NCBI GenBank assembly: GCA_017475875.1
Contig: JAFVET010000052.1
Location: forward strand, 1 to 18,337
Length of the DNA: 18,337 nt
From: Candidatus Methanomethylophilaceae archaeon
GTDB lineage: Archaea; Thermoplasmatota; Thermoplasmata; Methanomassiliicoccales; Methanomethylophilaceae
Direction: 5' to 3'
Positions 1 through 9,500 of this stretch are shown in pieces. Every line of letters starts with the position of its first letter. Within the stretch, counting starts at the first letter, position 1. A program made the position numbers and the translations under genes. The notes beneath the pieces were generated by a model. The model saw only the letters and a program-made list of their open reading frames with translations, did not search any database and was not told the DNA's origin.

Positions 1-1
1 G

Positions 2-1927
2 TACGCCAAACAGACGATCACCATCAACGCTTCGACGAAGGACATCCCCGTCATCGACCTGGTCGATGGAAGGAGGGTCAACGTGACTCTCCGTTATGCG
101 ACCGCCACCAGCGACGGAAGCGTCGAGATGCCCTACACCGCCATGTTCATGACGCTGGGCTACAGCGGCACCGATTACATGATCCCCAACCTCTCGAACG
201 AGAGCGGTACCGCTTCGTTCTACATCCCCGACTCCGTCGAGTGCAAAGTGGCCATGTCCACTCAGAGCGGAAAGCTCGACAACACCTACTTCAAGTGCAC
301 GGACCTCGTCAACAGCGTCACATCCGGTGTCTCCAACACCTCCTCCACCAAGACCATCAGCGCATACACCTCTTCCGGTGCCGACAACATGGTCAAGCCC
401 GTGGAGGTCATCGCAGATCAGCCCGTCAAGCTGGAATCATATTCCACCAGCCTGACCGTCGAGATGTCCGCCGGCTCAAGCAGGGATATCTCCCCCGGTC
501 AGTATGAGGCCATCGTCGACGACGGCGGAAAGTACGCCAAACAGACGATCACCATCAACCCCGGCACCACCGACAACCACATCAGCCTGGACACCATCGA
601 CGTCCAGAAGGTGACCGTGACCAAGGGCACCAGCGACACCATAACCGTGACCTCCGAAGGCACGTACTTCGTGGACGACGACACCTACTACCTCGAGGGT
701 GGTAAGACGTTCGTCTTCAAGTCCGAATCCGGTTCCGGAGACGACGCCAAAGTCAAGTACGCCAAGGTCGAGGCCGTGGCCGGTGCCGCAACCTCGCTCA
801 GCATGACCGCCACCGACGCGTCCATGACCATCACCGGAGACATCCCCGTCGAGGCCGACGGAACACTCACCGTGTCCTACTCCGACGCGGACATCACGGC
901 GACCATCGACAAGGGTTCCTACAGCGTCGATCTCCCCGTCACCGCCACCTCCGCCACCTTCACCGCAGAGGTCGAGCAGACCGTCGCCGGAAACCTCGTG
1001 AAGATGTCCGGTTCCCAGACCTTCACCGGTCTGGCCGACGGACAGGTCAGGAACGTCTCCCTGTCCGTGTCCGGTTCCGACCCCGAGGAGTACACCAACG
1101 ATGCGTTCACTGCGACCGTCGGCAGCTACACGTTCGGCAACGGAAAGATCCAGCTGACCATCAACATCGAGAACAAGACCGATAGGTCCACGACCTACAC
1201 CGTGATCCCCGGTTCCGCACTCAGGCTCGACACCCTGCCCAGCATCGTCGCCGCTCCCCAGGGAGGGGCCATGATGAACGTCGTCGGATACTACGACGCG
1301 TCCCACGTCGGTACCGCCTCGGACGGATTCGACCTGACCCTCAGGGACCTTTCCGGAGCCAACAGCGTGACCCTCGACCTCAGCGACCCAGTCTTCACCT
1401 CCACCGGTTCGAAGGCCCTCAAGGTCTACGAGTCCGGTGACGACAAGGCCGCCAAGGACAAGGTCTCCATCTACGGATTCATGTACGCCGTGACGATCAA
1501 CAACCCCAACGACGACACCAAGAACGTCTCGTTCAACGTCAACCCCGTCAGCGGGTTCCAGGTGAGCATCCTCTCCGAGGAGCAGATGCTCTCCGTCGCC
1601 CCCGGCGATGCGGTCAAGGTCTACGGCAACAAGGACAACGTGTACTACATCTGTCTCATGCCCACCAACGGCGGAGACCAGGCGCCCGCCACCCCTGCGA
1701 TCACCTACTCGATCGTCCAGGACGGCAGCACCATCTACAGCAAGACCACGGACACTCCGACGGTCACCGTCAACGAGGACTCCGCGGTCGCAAGCGGAAC
1801 CAACATCTACAACAGCCTGTCTGGCATGCCGGTTGGAATCTGGATCATGATCGGAGTGATCATCGTTCTTCTCATCCTGGTTGCCTGGATGGCTAGCAAG
1901 AGGGGGGTGTTCTCACGCAAAAACTGA
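2..1927 (+). CDS. Large surface protein, C-terminally membrane-anchored, 5' end outside window
   Basis: The reading frame is open from base 2 to a TGA at 1925-1927, so 641 residues are visible and the N-terminus lies to the left. The protein is rich in Thr, Ser, Val, Asp and Gly, with alternating patterns typical of beta-sandwich (Ig-like or adhesin-like) extracellular domains. The segment YAKQTITIN occurs twice, at visible residues 1-9 and 178-186, which suggests a domain repeat of about 177 residues. Near the C-terminus a single hydrophobic helix (about bases 1826-1895, starting MPVGIWIMIGVII) is followed by a short basic tail containing SKRG and SRKN. That is the layout of a protein held in the membrane with its bulk outside the cell. 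A GTG at 83 has a GGAGG upstream, but the open frame and the domain repeat argue that it is internal. A role as S-layer-like protein or adhesin is inference; no enzymatic motif was seen. The next gene begins at its 3' end and is probably translationally coupled. Confidence 0.8.
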   Translation, partial: YAKQTITINASTKDIPVIDLVDGRRVNVTLRYATATSDGSVEMPYTAMFMTLGYSGTDYMIPNLSNESGTASFYIPDSVECKVAMSTQSGKLDNTYFKCTDLVNSVTSGVSNTSSTKTISAYTSSGADNMVKPVEVIADQPVKLESYSTSLTVEMSAGSSRDISPGQYEAIVDDGGKYAKQTITINPGTTDNHISLDTIDVQKVTVTKGTSDTITVTSEGTYFVDDDTYYLEGGKTFVFKSESGSGDDAKVKYAKVEAVAGAATSLSMTATDASMTITGDIPVEADGTLTVSYSDADITATIDKGSYSVDLPVTATSATFTAEVEQTVAGNLVKMSGSQTFTGLADGQVRNVSLSVSGSDPEEYTNDAFTATVGSYTFGNGKIQLTINIENKTDRSTTYTVIPGSALRLDTLPSIVAAPQGGAMMNVVGYYDASHVGTASDGFDLTLRDLSGANSVTLDLSDPVFTSTGSKALKVYESGDDKAAKDKVSIYGFMYAVTINNPNDDTKNVSFNVNPVSGFQVSILSEEQMLSVAPGDAVKVYGNKDNVYYICLMPTNGGDQAPATPAITYSIVQDGSTIYSKTTDTPTVTVNEDSAVASGTNIYNSLSGMPVGIWIMIGVIIVLLILVAWMASKRGVFSRKN

Positions 1928-1941
1928 ACGCATTCTTCGCA

Positions 1942-2730
1942 GTGTTCGCCCTGGTGGCGGTGACGGCCCTCGTGGCCATCCCCGCCGCCGAGTCGGACGC
2001 ACAGACGGTAACGAACATAGACGCGGACCAGTCCGTCATCCAGGTGAGCAAGACCGGGACCTTCAAGATCCTCTACTCATTCACCGACTACGACGACAAG
2101 ACCAGTCTCACCAAGAGGCTGACCTACGAAGCCAAGGTTACGGACACCCGTGGAAACACCCAGTCCAGTTCCGTCAGTCCCTCTACCGGCAGCCTCGACG
2201 ACAACGTGGAGAAGTCTCTGACGGTCACCGCTCCGAAGGACGAGGGCACCTACAAGCTCGTCGTGACCTTCAAGCACAACATCACCTACACCGAGGACGG
2301 AGAGACCAAGAAGGTCGAGGGATCCGAGGACAAGGAGTTCACCTTCAAGGCGGTGAATCCGATCAACCTCAAGATCACCATCTCCACCGACGATGCGATC
2401 GAGATGTCCGGAGGAGTGTACTTCTACATCGACGGTCAGAAGTACGACGACAGCTACGCGACCTTCTCCGTCGCCGGAGACGGAACCGCTTCCGTGTCCT
2501 ACGACTGGATCGCCGACCCGGCGAAGGGAGAGCACGAGTACTACATCGCCGCGGCCAACGGTCAGATGATCAGCGGACTCGATAACAAGTACACCTTCTA
2601 TGTGGGTGACAACAGCTACACCCTCATCGAGGCCCTTGTGATCCTCTGTGTCATCGTCCTGATCCTGTTCGCGATCTGGATCTACCGCAAGCCCGTCAAG
2701 AACTTCGGCAAGCCCAAGTCCAGGCGCTGA
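1942..2730 (+). CDS. Secreted, C-terminally anchored surface protein
   Basis: From GTG 1942 this frame gives 262 residues. The N-terminus reads MFALVAVTALVAIPAAESDA, a hydrophobic signal-peptide core ending in an AxA-like cleavage region. A Thr/Lys/Asp-rich beta-type ectodomain follows (roughly residues 22-215). One membrane helix (about 222-245, containing ALVILCVIVLILFAIWIY) and a strongly basic tail ending KPKSRR close the protein. The architecture matches the preceding gene, so the two may form a surface pair. The start is uncertain. GTG 1942 lacks a Shine-Dalgarno and gives a signal peptide without basic residues. In the same frame the codons just upstream read TQKLNAFFA, which would supply the usual positive n-region, but they offer only ACG (1915) or CTG (1912, 1924) as starts. 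The G-rich run at 1900-1907 would be a good ribosome site for such a start. The ectodomain family is not recognised. Confidence 0.75.
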   Translation: MFALVAVTALVAIPAAESDAQTVTNIDADQSVIQVSKTGTFKILYSFTDYDDKTSLTKRLTYEAKVTDTRGNTQSSSVSPSTGSLDDNVEKSLTVTAPKDEGTYKLVVTFKHNITYTEDGETKKVEGSEDKEFTFKAVNPINLKITISTDDAIEMSGGVYFYIDGQKYDDSYATFSVAGDGTASVSYDWIADPAKGEHEYYIAAANGQMISGLDNKYTFYVGDNSYTLIEALVILCVIVLILFAIWIYRKPVKNFGKPKSRR

Positions 2731-2738
2731 TGAAAACC

Positions 2739-2757
2739 GGGGGGAAACCCCCTTTTT
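2739..2757 (+). terminator. Hairpin plus T-run terminator, probably bidirectional
   Basis: GGGGG (2740-2744), loop AAA, CCCCC (2748-2752) and then TTTTT (2753-2757) lie directly after the stop of the second surface gene. More pyrimidine-rich sequence follows (CCTTTCTCTCTCC and TTTT). On the minus strand the same stem is followed by GGTTTT, so it could also stop transcripts from the convergent cobN gene, whose stop is 70 bases away. The rest of the 97-base gap holds a second weak inverted repeat (ACCGG 2779-2783 with CCGGT 2797-2801). Confidence 0.7.
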
Positions 2758-2827
2758 CCTTTCTCTCTCCTTTTAACTACCGGCTATTCGGGATACCCGG
2801 TTCATACGATGTTCCGATTCAAGCGGC

Positions 2828-5800
2828 TCACCTGTCGGTGAGTTCCTCTATGCGTTCCTCGATCTCCATATAGAGCGATTTCAACTTGTCCCTGTACTCG
2901 TCGGAAGCGTCCCACAGTCCTCTCGCTATGCACTCCTCCAGACGGTCGAGCATGTTCTTCACCGCATACGGGTTGACGTCCATCATCCATTCGTGGACGG
3001 TCTCGTCCAGGAGGTAACGGTCAGTGAGCTGTTCGTACATCCAATCCTCGGCCGCATCGGACGTTCCAGCCCAACCGAGGGTGTACTGGGCGATGTTGGC
3101 CATGTTCGCGGCACCGCGGTATCCGTGTTCCATCATCCCTCTGATGAACTTGGGGTTCAGTACCTTGGAGCGGTAAACGTAGCGTAATTCCTCCCTGGCG
3201 CTGCGCGCTTCGGTGCGCTTGGGGTTGGAACTGTCCCCGATAATGCTCATGGCATCCGCGTCTCCGTAGGTACGGACGTATGCGTTCATTCCTCCGAGAT
3301 ATGAGTAGATGTCGTCGCAATCGACTATGTCTGTCCCACGGTCCGGCATGTTCTTTACCGTGACGTTGACTCTGCCCATGTTCCTCGCGAACTCTTCCCC
3401 CAGATGCTCGCTGTAACGTCCTTTGGAATAACCGTAGCTGGTCCATGTGGCGTACACGTCGGCTATGTCCCGGGTGGTCTTCCAAGCCGATGACTCGATG
3501 AGCGCCCCCACACCGGTGCCGTACGATCCCGCAGGAGCCCCGAATATGCGTACAGTGTTCCTGCGACGGGCCTCGTCGGGTGCCAATCCGGATGCCATGC
3601 CGTCGATTATGTCTTTCCGGAGGTTGGCGACCAGCGCGTTGTCCTCGTCCGATTCGTCAAGGTCGGCGACCGTCCTCACGGCCTCGTCGATCAGGTCTAT
3701 CAGAACCGGATACACGTCGCGCACCAGCCCGGTTATGTTCACTGTCACATCGACCCTGGGGCGCCCGAGTTCGTCGAGCGGCACGACTTCAATCCCCGTT
3801 ACCTGTCCGCCAGTGGGCGACCAGACAGGCCTGACACCGAGCAACCAGAGGATGTAGCCCACCTCGTCACCGTACGTCTTCATGATGTCGGTCGCCCAGA
3901 TGACGATGCCCATCTGTCTCGGGAACGTTCCCTTCTCATCGATGTACTTCCGGATGGTCTGTTCCGCCATCTTTTTACCCACATCGTAGGCGGAGCGGCT
4001 GGGAATGGACGACGGATCGAGACCGTAGTAGTTCCTGCCGGTCGGGAGGATGTCCGCGTTGCCCCGGGTCGGTGCCCCTGAAGGTCCGGGAAGGACGTAC
4101 TGCCCGTCGATGCCATCCATCAGATGGTCCATCTCCTCCCTGATGAGGAGTATGTTCGGTGCCAGGGTTCCGCACATGTATTCAACCGACCGCTCCAGAT
4201 CTGGCGAGCAGTCGACCATTCCACCGATTCTTTTCAGGGATGTTTCGGAGTCGAAACCGGATTCCCTGCATATCCTGACGGAGTCCATGCACAGGCGGTC
4301 GATCCTGTCCAGCAGCGAACCGTACGTCTCGCCGTCGGATGTGCGTGCGGACGGATCGTCCAGGAGGTCGTCGATACGGTATCCCATGCTCTCGGCGATG
4401 CAGTCGCGGAGGGACCTCACATCACCGTTGTCGAGGCGCATCATGGAGTAGACCATCTCCTCGAGGTGGTCGTCGTTAGGAACCTTTCCGAACACGTGCA
4501 GGTCCGATCTCACCAATGCGTCCTTGAGACGGTTGATGTAGTCATGCAACGGAACCACGTATTCCTCGAACCCGTCCGCACCGGGGTCGTCGGCATCCGC
4601 GAGTCCCAAGTCGTTCAGGAACCCGCGATCCTTCGCCATCTCGTATATTCTGGATACTACCTGTTGCCTCTTGCCGTCGTCCGCGGCACGGACCTTGTGG
4701 TATTCCTGGATCAGGACGAGGATCCTGTCCATGTCCTCGGATGCGTCGGCCCTGGCCAGTGCCGGCGGCATGTGGCTGACGAGGACGGATTGCGAGCGTC
4801 TCTTGGCCTGGATCCCCTCTCCCGGGTCGTCTATGATGTACGGGTACAGGTTGGGCACCCCGTCCAACACCAGGTCGGGATCGCAGGTGAACGACAACGC
4901 TGTGTTCTGTCCCGGGAGCCATTCCAGCGACCCGTGGGTCCCGAGGTGGATGACCATGTCCGCACCGAATCCGTTCTGGAGCCAGCGGTAGAACTGGAGA
5001 TACTGGTGCTGTGCGAACAGGACCGGGTCGTGGTAGTTCTCCGCCATCTTCTCGGCGGTACCGCGGAGCGGTTGGTAGCCGATGTACACGTTTCCGTCGA
5101 TTATCCCGGGGATGACGATGTCGTCCCTGTCCACGGACAACGTCCCCGGCGGGTCGCCCCAGTCCTGGACCATCTTCCTCCTGTCGAATTCGGGGATGGA
5201 TGCGAACAATTTCGCGTATTCCTTCTTCGGGACGAGTTCCACGGCACGTTCGCGCAGAGTGGTGGAGGACATCCCGTCCAGATCGTTCGTGACGTTGTCC
5301 AGGATCATCGACATCATCTCCGCGCTTCCATCGGGGACCCTGTCGACCGTGTATCCTTCGGATCTCAACCTCTTCAGTATGTCTGCGAGGCTCTCGATGG
5401 AATCGAGCCCCATGGCGGCACCTATGTTCCCGGAGTTGGCGTTGTTCTGGTAGATCAGGATGGCCACCTTCCTCTGCGAAGGTGGGATGGACCTCAGCCT
5501 GGCCCATCCTTTCGTCAGTTTGACGAGGTGGTCTATCCTCTCGGGAATGGCGGTGACCCTTCCGCCCGATCCCGCGGGAACGTACCCTATGGGGAAACCG
5601 TCGATGTACCCGTCGAGTTCGGGATAATCCACGAAGAGCGGGAGGTCCTTCTTGCTCAGACCGAGCGGATTTTTCTCGAAATCCCCGTAATCCCCCGTGA
5701 ACACGACCCCCTCCAGCACCGGTACGTTGAGGATGTTGCGCATCAGGCTCTTCTCCGCAGAGGTGCGCCAAGTCTCGTCTGAAGACAGGTAGGAGAGGGA

Positions 5801-6577
5801 ATAACTGGCGATGACGGCATCGACCAGCACCTTTCCGTTCTCCGTGAAGTATCTCCGAAGTACGTCTGGAAGTGCGGTCACGCCCTCGTCCGACTTCCCG
5901 TGGCCGGCATAGAACATCGGGATGGCGTTCATGTCCGCCGATTCCACCGAGCGTATCAGCGCATCGATGTGCTCCAGGTTCCCGTATTGCCAATAGATCG
6001 CGGAGAAGATTATCCCGACAGTGGGGCGGTCCGGTAACAGGCTCTTGTGGAACTCCCTGCACGAGACGTCCTCGGGCATGGACGGGTGGTATATCCCGTT
6101 CGCCAGTTGCGGGACGGGATCCGGAGGTTCCAGGTCGGTGAACCCGCTCATGTACAGGATGCAGCGGAGCATGGCGGCATCGTTCTCCCGTCCCTTGTTG
6201 GCCGCGTACTCCCTCAGCCTTCCGAACTGCTCGTCGGTCCCCTTGAAGAGGTATCTGAGCATGTTGTTGACTTCGACGTCCTTGGTGAACGCGAACACGT
6301 TGGCACCCGATTCGAATAGGATCCTCTCGTATTTCCTGAACCTATTGAACCTGTCTATGTCTGTCATGTAGCGGATGAACACGAAGTCCGCATTCATGGT
6401 GAAATCGCAGAGTTCCTTGAAGAGCATCACGTCGTCGTCGACGTCGGCGGAGCCTACGGCCATTATCTCGATCCGTTTGCCGACGTCTTTTTCGACTTCG
6501 TCCTTCACCTTCAGGACGGTCTTTGCCCCTTGGGTCTGCACCGATACGTATACGGCCCGGAACGTGTCGCCAACCAT
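2828..6577 (-). CDS. cobN: CobN/BchH-family metal chelatase large subunit (distal paralogue)
   Basis: This gene encodes 1,249 residues, the usual size for CobN (cobaltochelatase) and BchH/ChlH (Mg-chelatase) large subunits. These bind the tetrapyrrole and insert the metal with help from an AAA+ ATPase pair. Family motifs are visible: NSGNIGAAMGLDSIESL (about residue 376), the His-bearing HLGTHGSLEWLPG (about 545), a downstream YYGLDPSSIPSRSAYDVG, WLLGVRPVW, and RIFGAPAGSYGTGV with YSYLGGMNAYVRTYG near the C-terminus. ATG 6577 is chosen because AGGTGA lies five bases upstream and the N-terminus aligns with the paralogue. A GTG at 6586 overlapping the upstream stop as GTGA is the alternative. 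The frame is open far upstream (to 7654), but that part is a shadow of the neighbour. It is probably cotranscribed with the upstream cobN at 6583-10326. The metal and substrate are not known: anaerobic archaea generally insert cobalt early with CbiK/CbiX-type enzymes, so a true cobaltochelatase role is unproven. No ATPase subunit lies in the window. Confidence 0.88.
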   Translation of the reverse strand: MVGDTFRAVYVSVQTQGAKTVLKVKDEVEKDVGKRIEIMAVGSADVDDDVMLFKELCDFTMNADFVFIRYMTDIDRFNRFRKYERILFESGANVFAFTKDVEVNNMLRYLFKGTDEQFGRLREYAANKGRENDAAMLRCILYMSGFTDLEPPDPVPQLANGIYHPSMPEDVSCREFHKSLLPDRPTVGIIFSAIYWQYGNLEHIDALIRSVESADMNAIPMFYAGHGKSDEGVTALPDVLRRYFTENGKVLVDAVIASYSLSYLSSDETWRTSAEKSLMRNILNVPVLEGVVFTGDYGDFEKNPLGLSKKDLPLFVDYPELDGYIDGFPIGYVPAGSGGRVTAIPERIDHLVKLTKGWARLRSIPPSQRKVAILIYQNNANSGNIGAAMGLDSIESLADILKRLRSEGYTVDRVPDGSAEMMSMILDNVTNDLDGMSSTTLRERAVELVPKKEYAKLFASIPEFDRRKMVQDWGDPPGTLSVDRDDIVIPGIIDGNVYIGYQPLRGTAEKMAENYHDPVLFAQHQYLQFYRWLQNGFGADMVIHLGTHGSLEWLPGQNTALSFTCDPDLVLDGVPNLYPYIIDDPGEGIQAKRRSQSVLVSHMPPALARADASEDMDRILVLIQEYHKVRAADDGKRQQVVSRIYEMAKDRGFLNDLGLADADDPGADGFEEYVVPLHDYINRLKDALVRSDLHVFGKVPNDDHLEEMVYSMMRLDNGDVRSLRDCIAESMGYRIDDLLDDPSARTSDGETYGSLLDRIDRLCMDSVRICRESGFDSETSLKRIGGMVDCSPDLERSVEYMCGTLAPNILLIREEMDHLMDGIDGQYVLPGPSGAPTRGNADILPTGRNYYGLDPSSIPSRSAYDVGKKMAEQTIRKYIDEKGTFPRQMGIVIWATDIMKTYGDEVGYILWLLGVRPVWSPTGGQVTGIEVVPLDELGRPRVDVTVNITGLVRDVYPVLIDLIDEAVRTVADLDESDEDNALVANLRKDIIDGMASGLAPDEARRRNTVRIFGAPAGSYGTGVGALIESSAWKTTRDIADVYATWTSYGYSKGRYSEHLGEEFARNMGRVNVTVKNMPDRGTDIVDCDDIYSYLGGMNAYVRTYGDADAMSIIGDSSNPKRTEARSAREELRYVYRSKVLNPKFIRGMMEHGYRGAANMANIAQYTLGWAGTSDAAEDWMYEQLTDRYLLDETVHEWMMDVNPYAVKNMLDRLEECIARGLWDASDEYRDKLKSLYMEIEERIEELTDR

Positions 6578-6582
6578 CGCGG

Positions 6583-9500
6583 TCACCTGTCCGTGATCTC
6601 CTCGATGAGTTCCTCGGTCTCCAGGAAGAGGTCCCTTATCGTCTCCCTGTACTCGTCCTTGGCATCCCACAGACCGCGGTCGATCGCCTCCTGCAGGCGC
6701 TCGATCATGTGCATCAGGGCGTGGGGGTTGACGTCTTTCATCCACTCGAGGGTGTCCTCGTCCCGGAGGTATCTGTCGGTGAGTCCCTCGTACATCCATT
6801 CCTCGGCGGCGTCGGAGGTGGCGCCCCAGGCCATCGTGTACTCGGTTATCATCGAGATGTTGGCCGCTCCCCTGTAGCCGTGCTCCTTGAGCCCGCTTAC
6901 GAACTTCGGGTTCAATATCTTGCTGCGGAAGACGTACCTGAGTTCCTCCCTGGTCTCCCTGAGCTTCAACTTCTTCGGGTCGGAGGAGTCCCCCATGACT
7001 GAGATCGCCGTCTCCTTCCCGTAGGTGCGGATGAACGCGTTCATCCCACCTAGGTAGGAGTAGTAGTCGTCGCAGTCCAGGAGGTCGATCTCGCGGTCGG
7101 GCATGTTCTTGACGGAAACGTCCACGTCGCGGAACTGTCTGACGAACTCGGTCTTCATCTTCACGCCGAAGGATCCTCTGGAGTATCCGTTGGACATCCA
7201 GTCCGTATACATGTCCGCCAGATCTTCGACGGTCTTCCAGCCGCTGTTGTTGATCATCTTGTTGACACCGGTCCCGTAAGCCCCCAGGGGGGATCCGAAT
7301 ATGCGGACGGAGTTGCGGCGTCTCGCCTCGTCCGGAGAGAGGCCTTCGGCTATTCCGTCGACGATGTCCTTCCTGAGGTTGGCCGCGAGGCAGTTGTCCG
7401 CGTCGTCCTCGTCCAGATCCGCGACCAGACAGACCGCCTCGTCTATGAGGTCGATGAGGTTCGGGAACGTGTCCCTGAAAAGCCCGGTGATGCTCACGGT
7501 GACGTCCAGGCGGGGGCGTCCCAGTTCCTCTAGCGGGATCACCTCGAGGCCGACGACCTTGCCCCCGGTGCGGGTCCAAACCGGTCTCACCCCGAGGAGC
7601 CACAGGATGTATGCGACGTCCTCCCCTCCCGTCTTCATAACATCTGTGGACCATATCACGAATCCGATGTGACGCGGGTATTCGCCGCGCTCGTCAGAGT
7701 AACGCGATATCATCTGGTCGGCCATCATGCGGCCGATGTCCCATGCCGAGCGTGTCGGAACCGACTGTGGGTCGGTTCCGTAGAAGTTCCTGCCCATCGG
7801 TAGCACGTCCGCGTTCCCGCGGGACGGTGCACCTGCGGGGGCGGGCAGGACGAACTCCCCGTCGAGGGCGTCCATGAGGTTGTCGATCTCGTCGCCCATG
7901 CGACGGATGTTGGGGACCAGGGTCCCGCATATGTAGGCGATCGATCCGCGGAGGTCGTCGGGAATGGGACCGTGTTCCTCCTCCACTTCATTCAAGACTT
8001 CGTCCTGGTCGTATCCGAGTTCCCGCATCCTGTGGATCAACGACCTTTCCTCCGCGTCCATGCGGTCTGCTACCTCGCTAGCGAGTTCCCCGTCGGGGAG
8101 AACGCGCGACGGGTCGTCGATGCAGGCTTGGATGTCCACTCCACGATATCCGCAGTAGGAGTCGCGGAGGGAGCGGACGTTCCCGTTGTCCATCCTGGAC
8201 AGGCAGTACACCATCTCGTCGAAATGGTCCCCGGCCGGGACGGCCCCCAGTATGTGCAGGTCCGAACGGATCAGGGCGTCCTTGAGCTGGCTGATGTAGT
8301 CGTGCAGCTTGAAGACGTACGGCTCGAACTCCTCGGTTCCGGGATATTCGTCCGATTCGAATCCCACGTCCTTCAGCATGCTGGTCCTCTGGGCGGCATC
8401 GAATACGTTGCGTACCAGCGACTCCCTCAAATCGGCCGAACTCCCGTTACGGAACTTGAAGAACGCCTGTATCTCGGTGTTGACCTCGTCCAACTCCCCA
8501 TATGAGTCAGCCCTGGCGAGTGCGGGGCACATGTGCGCTATCAGGACGGCCTCTCCCCTCCTCTTGGCCTGCATCCCCTCCCCGGGGTTGTCGACGATGT
8601 ACGGGTACACGTCCGGTATCCCCTGCAGCACGAGGTCGGGGTCGCAGGAACGGGAAAGACCTACGTTCTTCCCTGGAAGCCATTCGAGGGTGCCGTGTGT
8701 GCCGACGTGGACTATGGCGTCGGCTTGGAAGACGTCCTTGAGCCATCTGTAGAACGCGAGGTACTGGTGCGTGGAGAAGAGGACCGGGTCGTGATAGTTC
8801 TCCGCGATACGGTCCGCCCATCCGCGGATCGGTTGGTAACTTACCAGCGCGTTCCCGAAGCGTATCCCGGGCATGATGAACTCGTCGCCGATGGTCCCGA
8901 CCTCTCCCGGGGGAGCGCCCCAGTCCTTCTCCATCATGGTGCGGTCGTACTCGGGGACTTGTTGGTAGATCGTTTTGTAGTCCCTCACGCGGACGCGCCC
9001 CGCGGCCAGTTTTTTGATCGATTCTGTGGACATGCCGTCGAGGTCGTTGGTGACGTTGCCCAGTATCATCTCTACGAGTTCGCGACCGGTGTCCGGTACG
9101 TCGCCGATGGTGTACCCACCGTCCCTCATGGCCAGAAGGATGTTCCTGACGCTCTCGATCGTGTCGAGGCCGGATGCCGCGCCGATGTTGCCTGAGTTGG
9201 GGGAGTGCTGGTACAGCAGGATAGCCACCTTCCTCTCCGAAGGTGGTTTCGAACGGAGCGACCCCCACATCCGGGCCATGTCCGCCAGGTGTTCGATGCG
9301 GTCCGTTATCGGGACGGCGCGTTTAGGTCCTCCGCGTTTCGGGGTGTAGGCGATCGGTACGGTGTCGATGCACCCGTCCAACTCGGGATAGATGACGTTG
9401 GAGATCATGTCCTCCTTGCCCATTCCCACGAGGTCCTCGCCGTAGTCGTGGTAGTCTCCGTTGAGGGTCATGGCGTAGAGTACGGGCACGTTGAGCACCT

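Noticed and set aside
83..100. GTG 83 with GGAGG upstream as a true gene start
   Set aside because: The same frame is open to the window edge, and the upstream residues repeat a motif found later in the protein, so the codon is internal.
476..1306. 276-codon minus-strand open frame opposite the first surface gene
   Set aside because: It is Gly/Val/Asp low-complexity sequence antisense to a coherent surface protein.
1894..1896. In-frame TAG read as pyrrolysine to extend the second surface protein upstream
   Set aside because: The region codes for the membrane helix of the preceding gene in another frame, and a signal peptide begins after it, so readthrough makes no sensible protein.
4124..5782. 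552-codon plus-strand open frame opposite cobN
   Set aside because: It is antisense to well-conserved CobN motifs and its Val/Asp/His-rich composition is typical of a shadow frame in GC-rich DNA.
6578..7654. N-terminal extension of the distal cobN to a 1,608-residue protein
   Set aside because: The extra residues are low-complexity Arg/Gly/Pro-rich shadow sequence of the paralogous gene on the same strand, and the family N-terminus aligns at ATG 6577.
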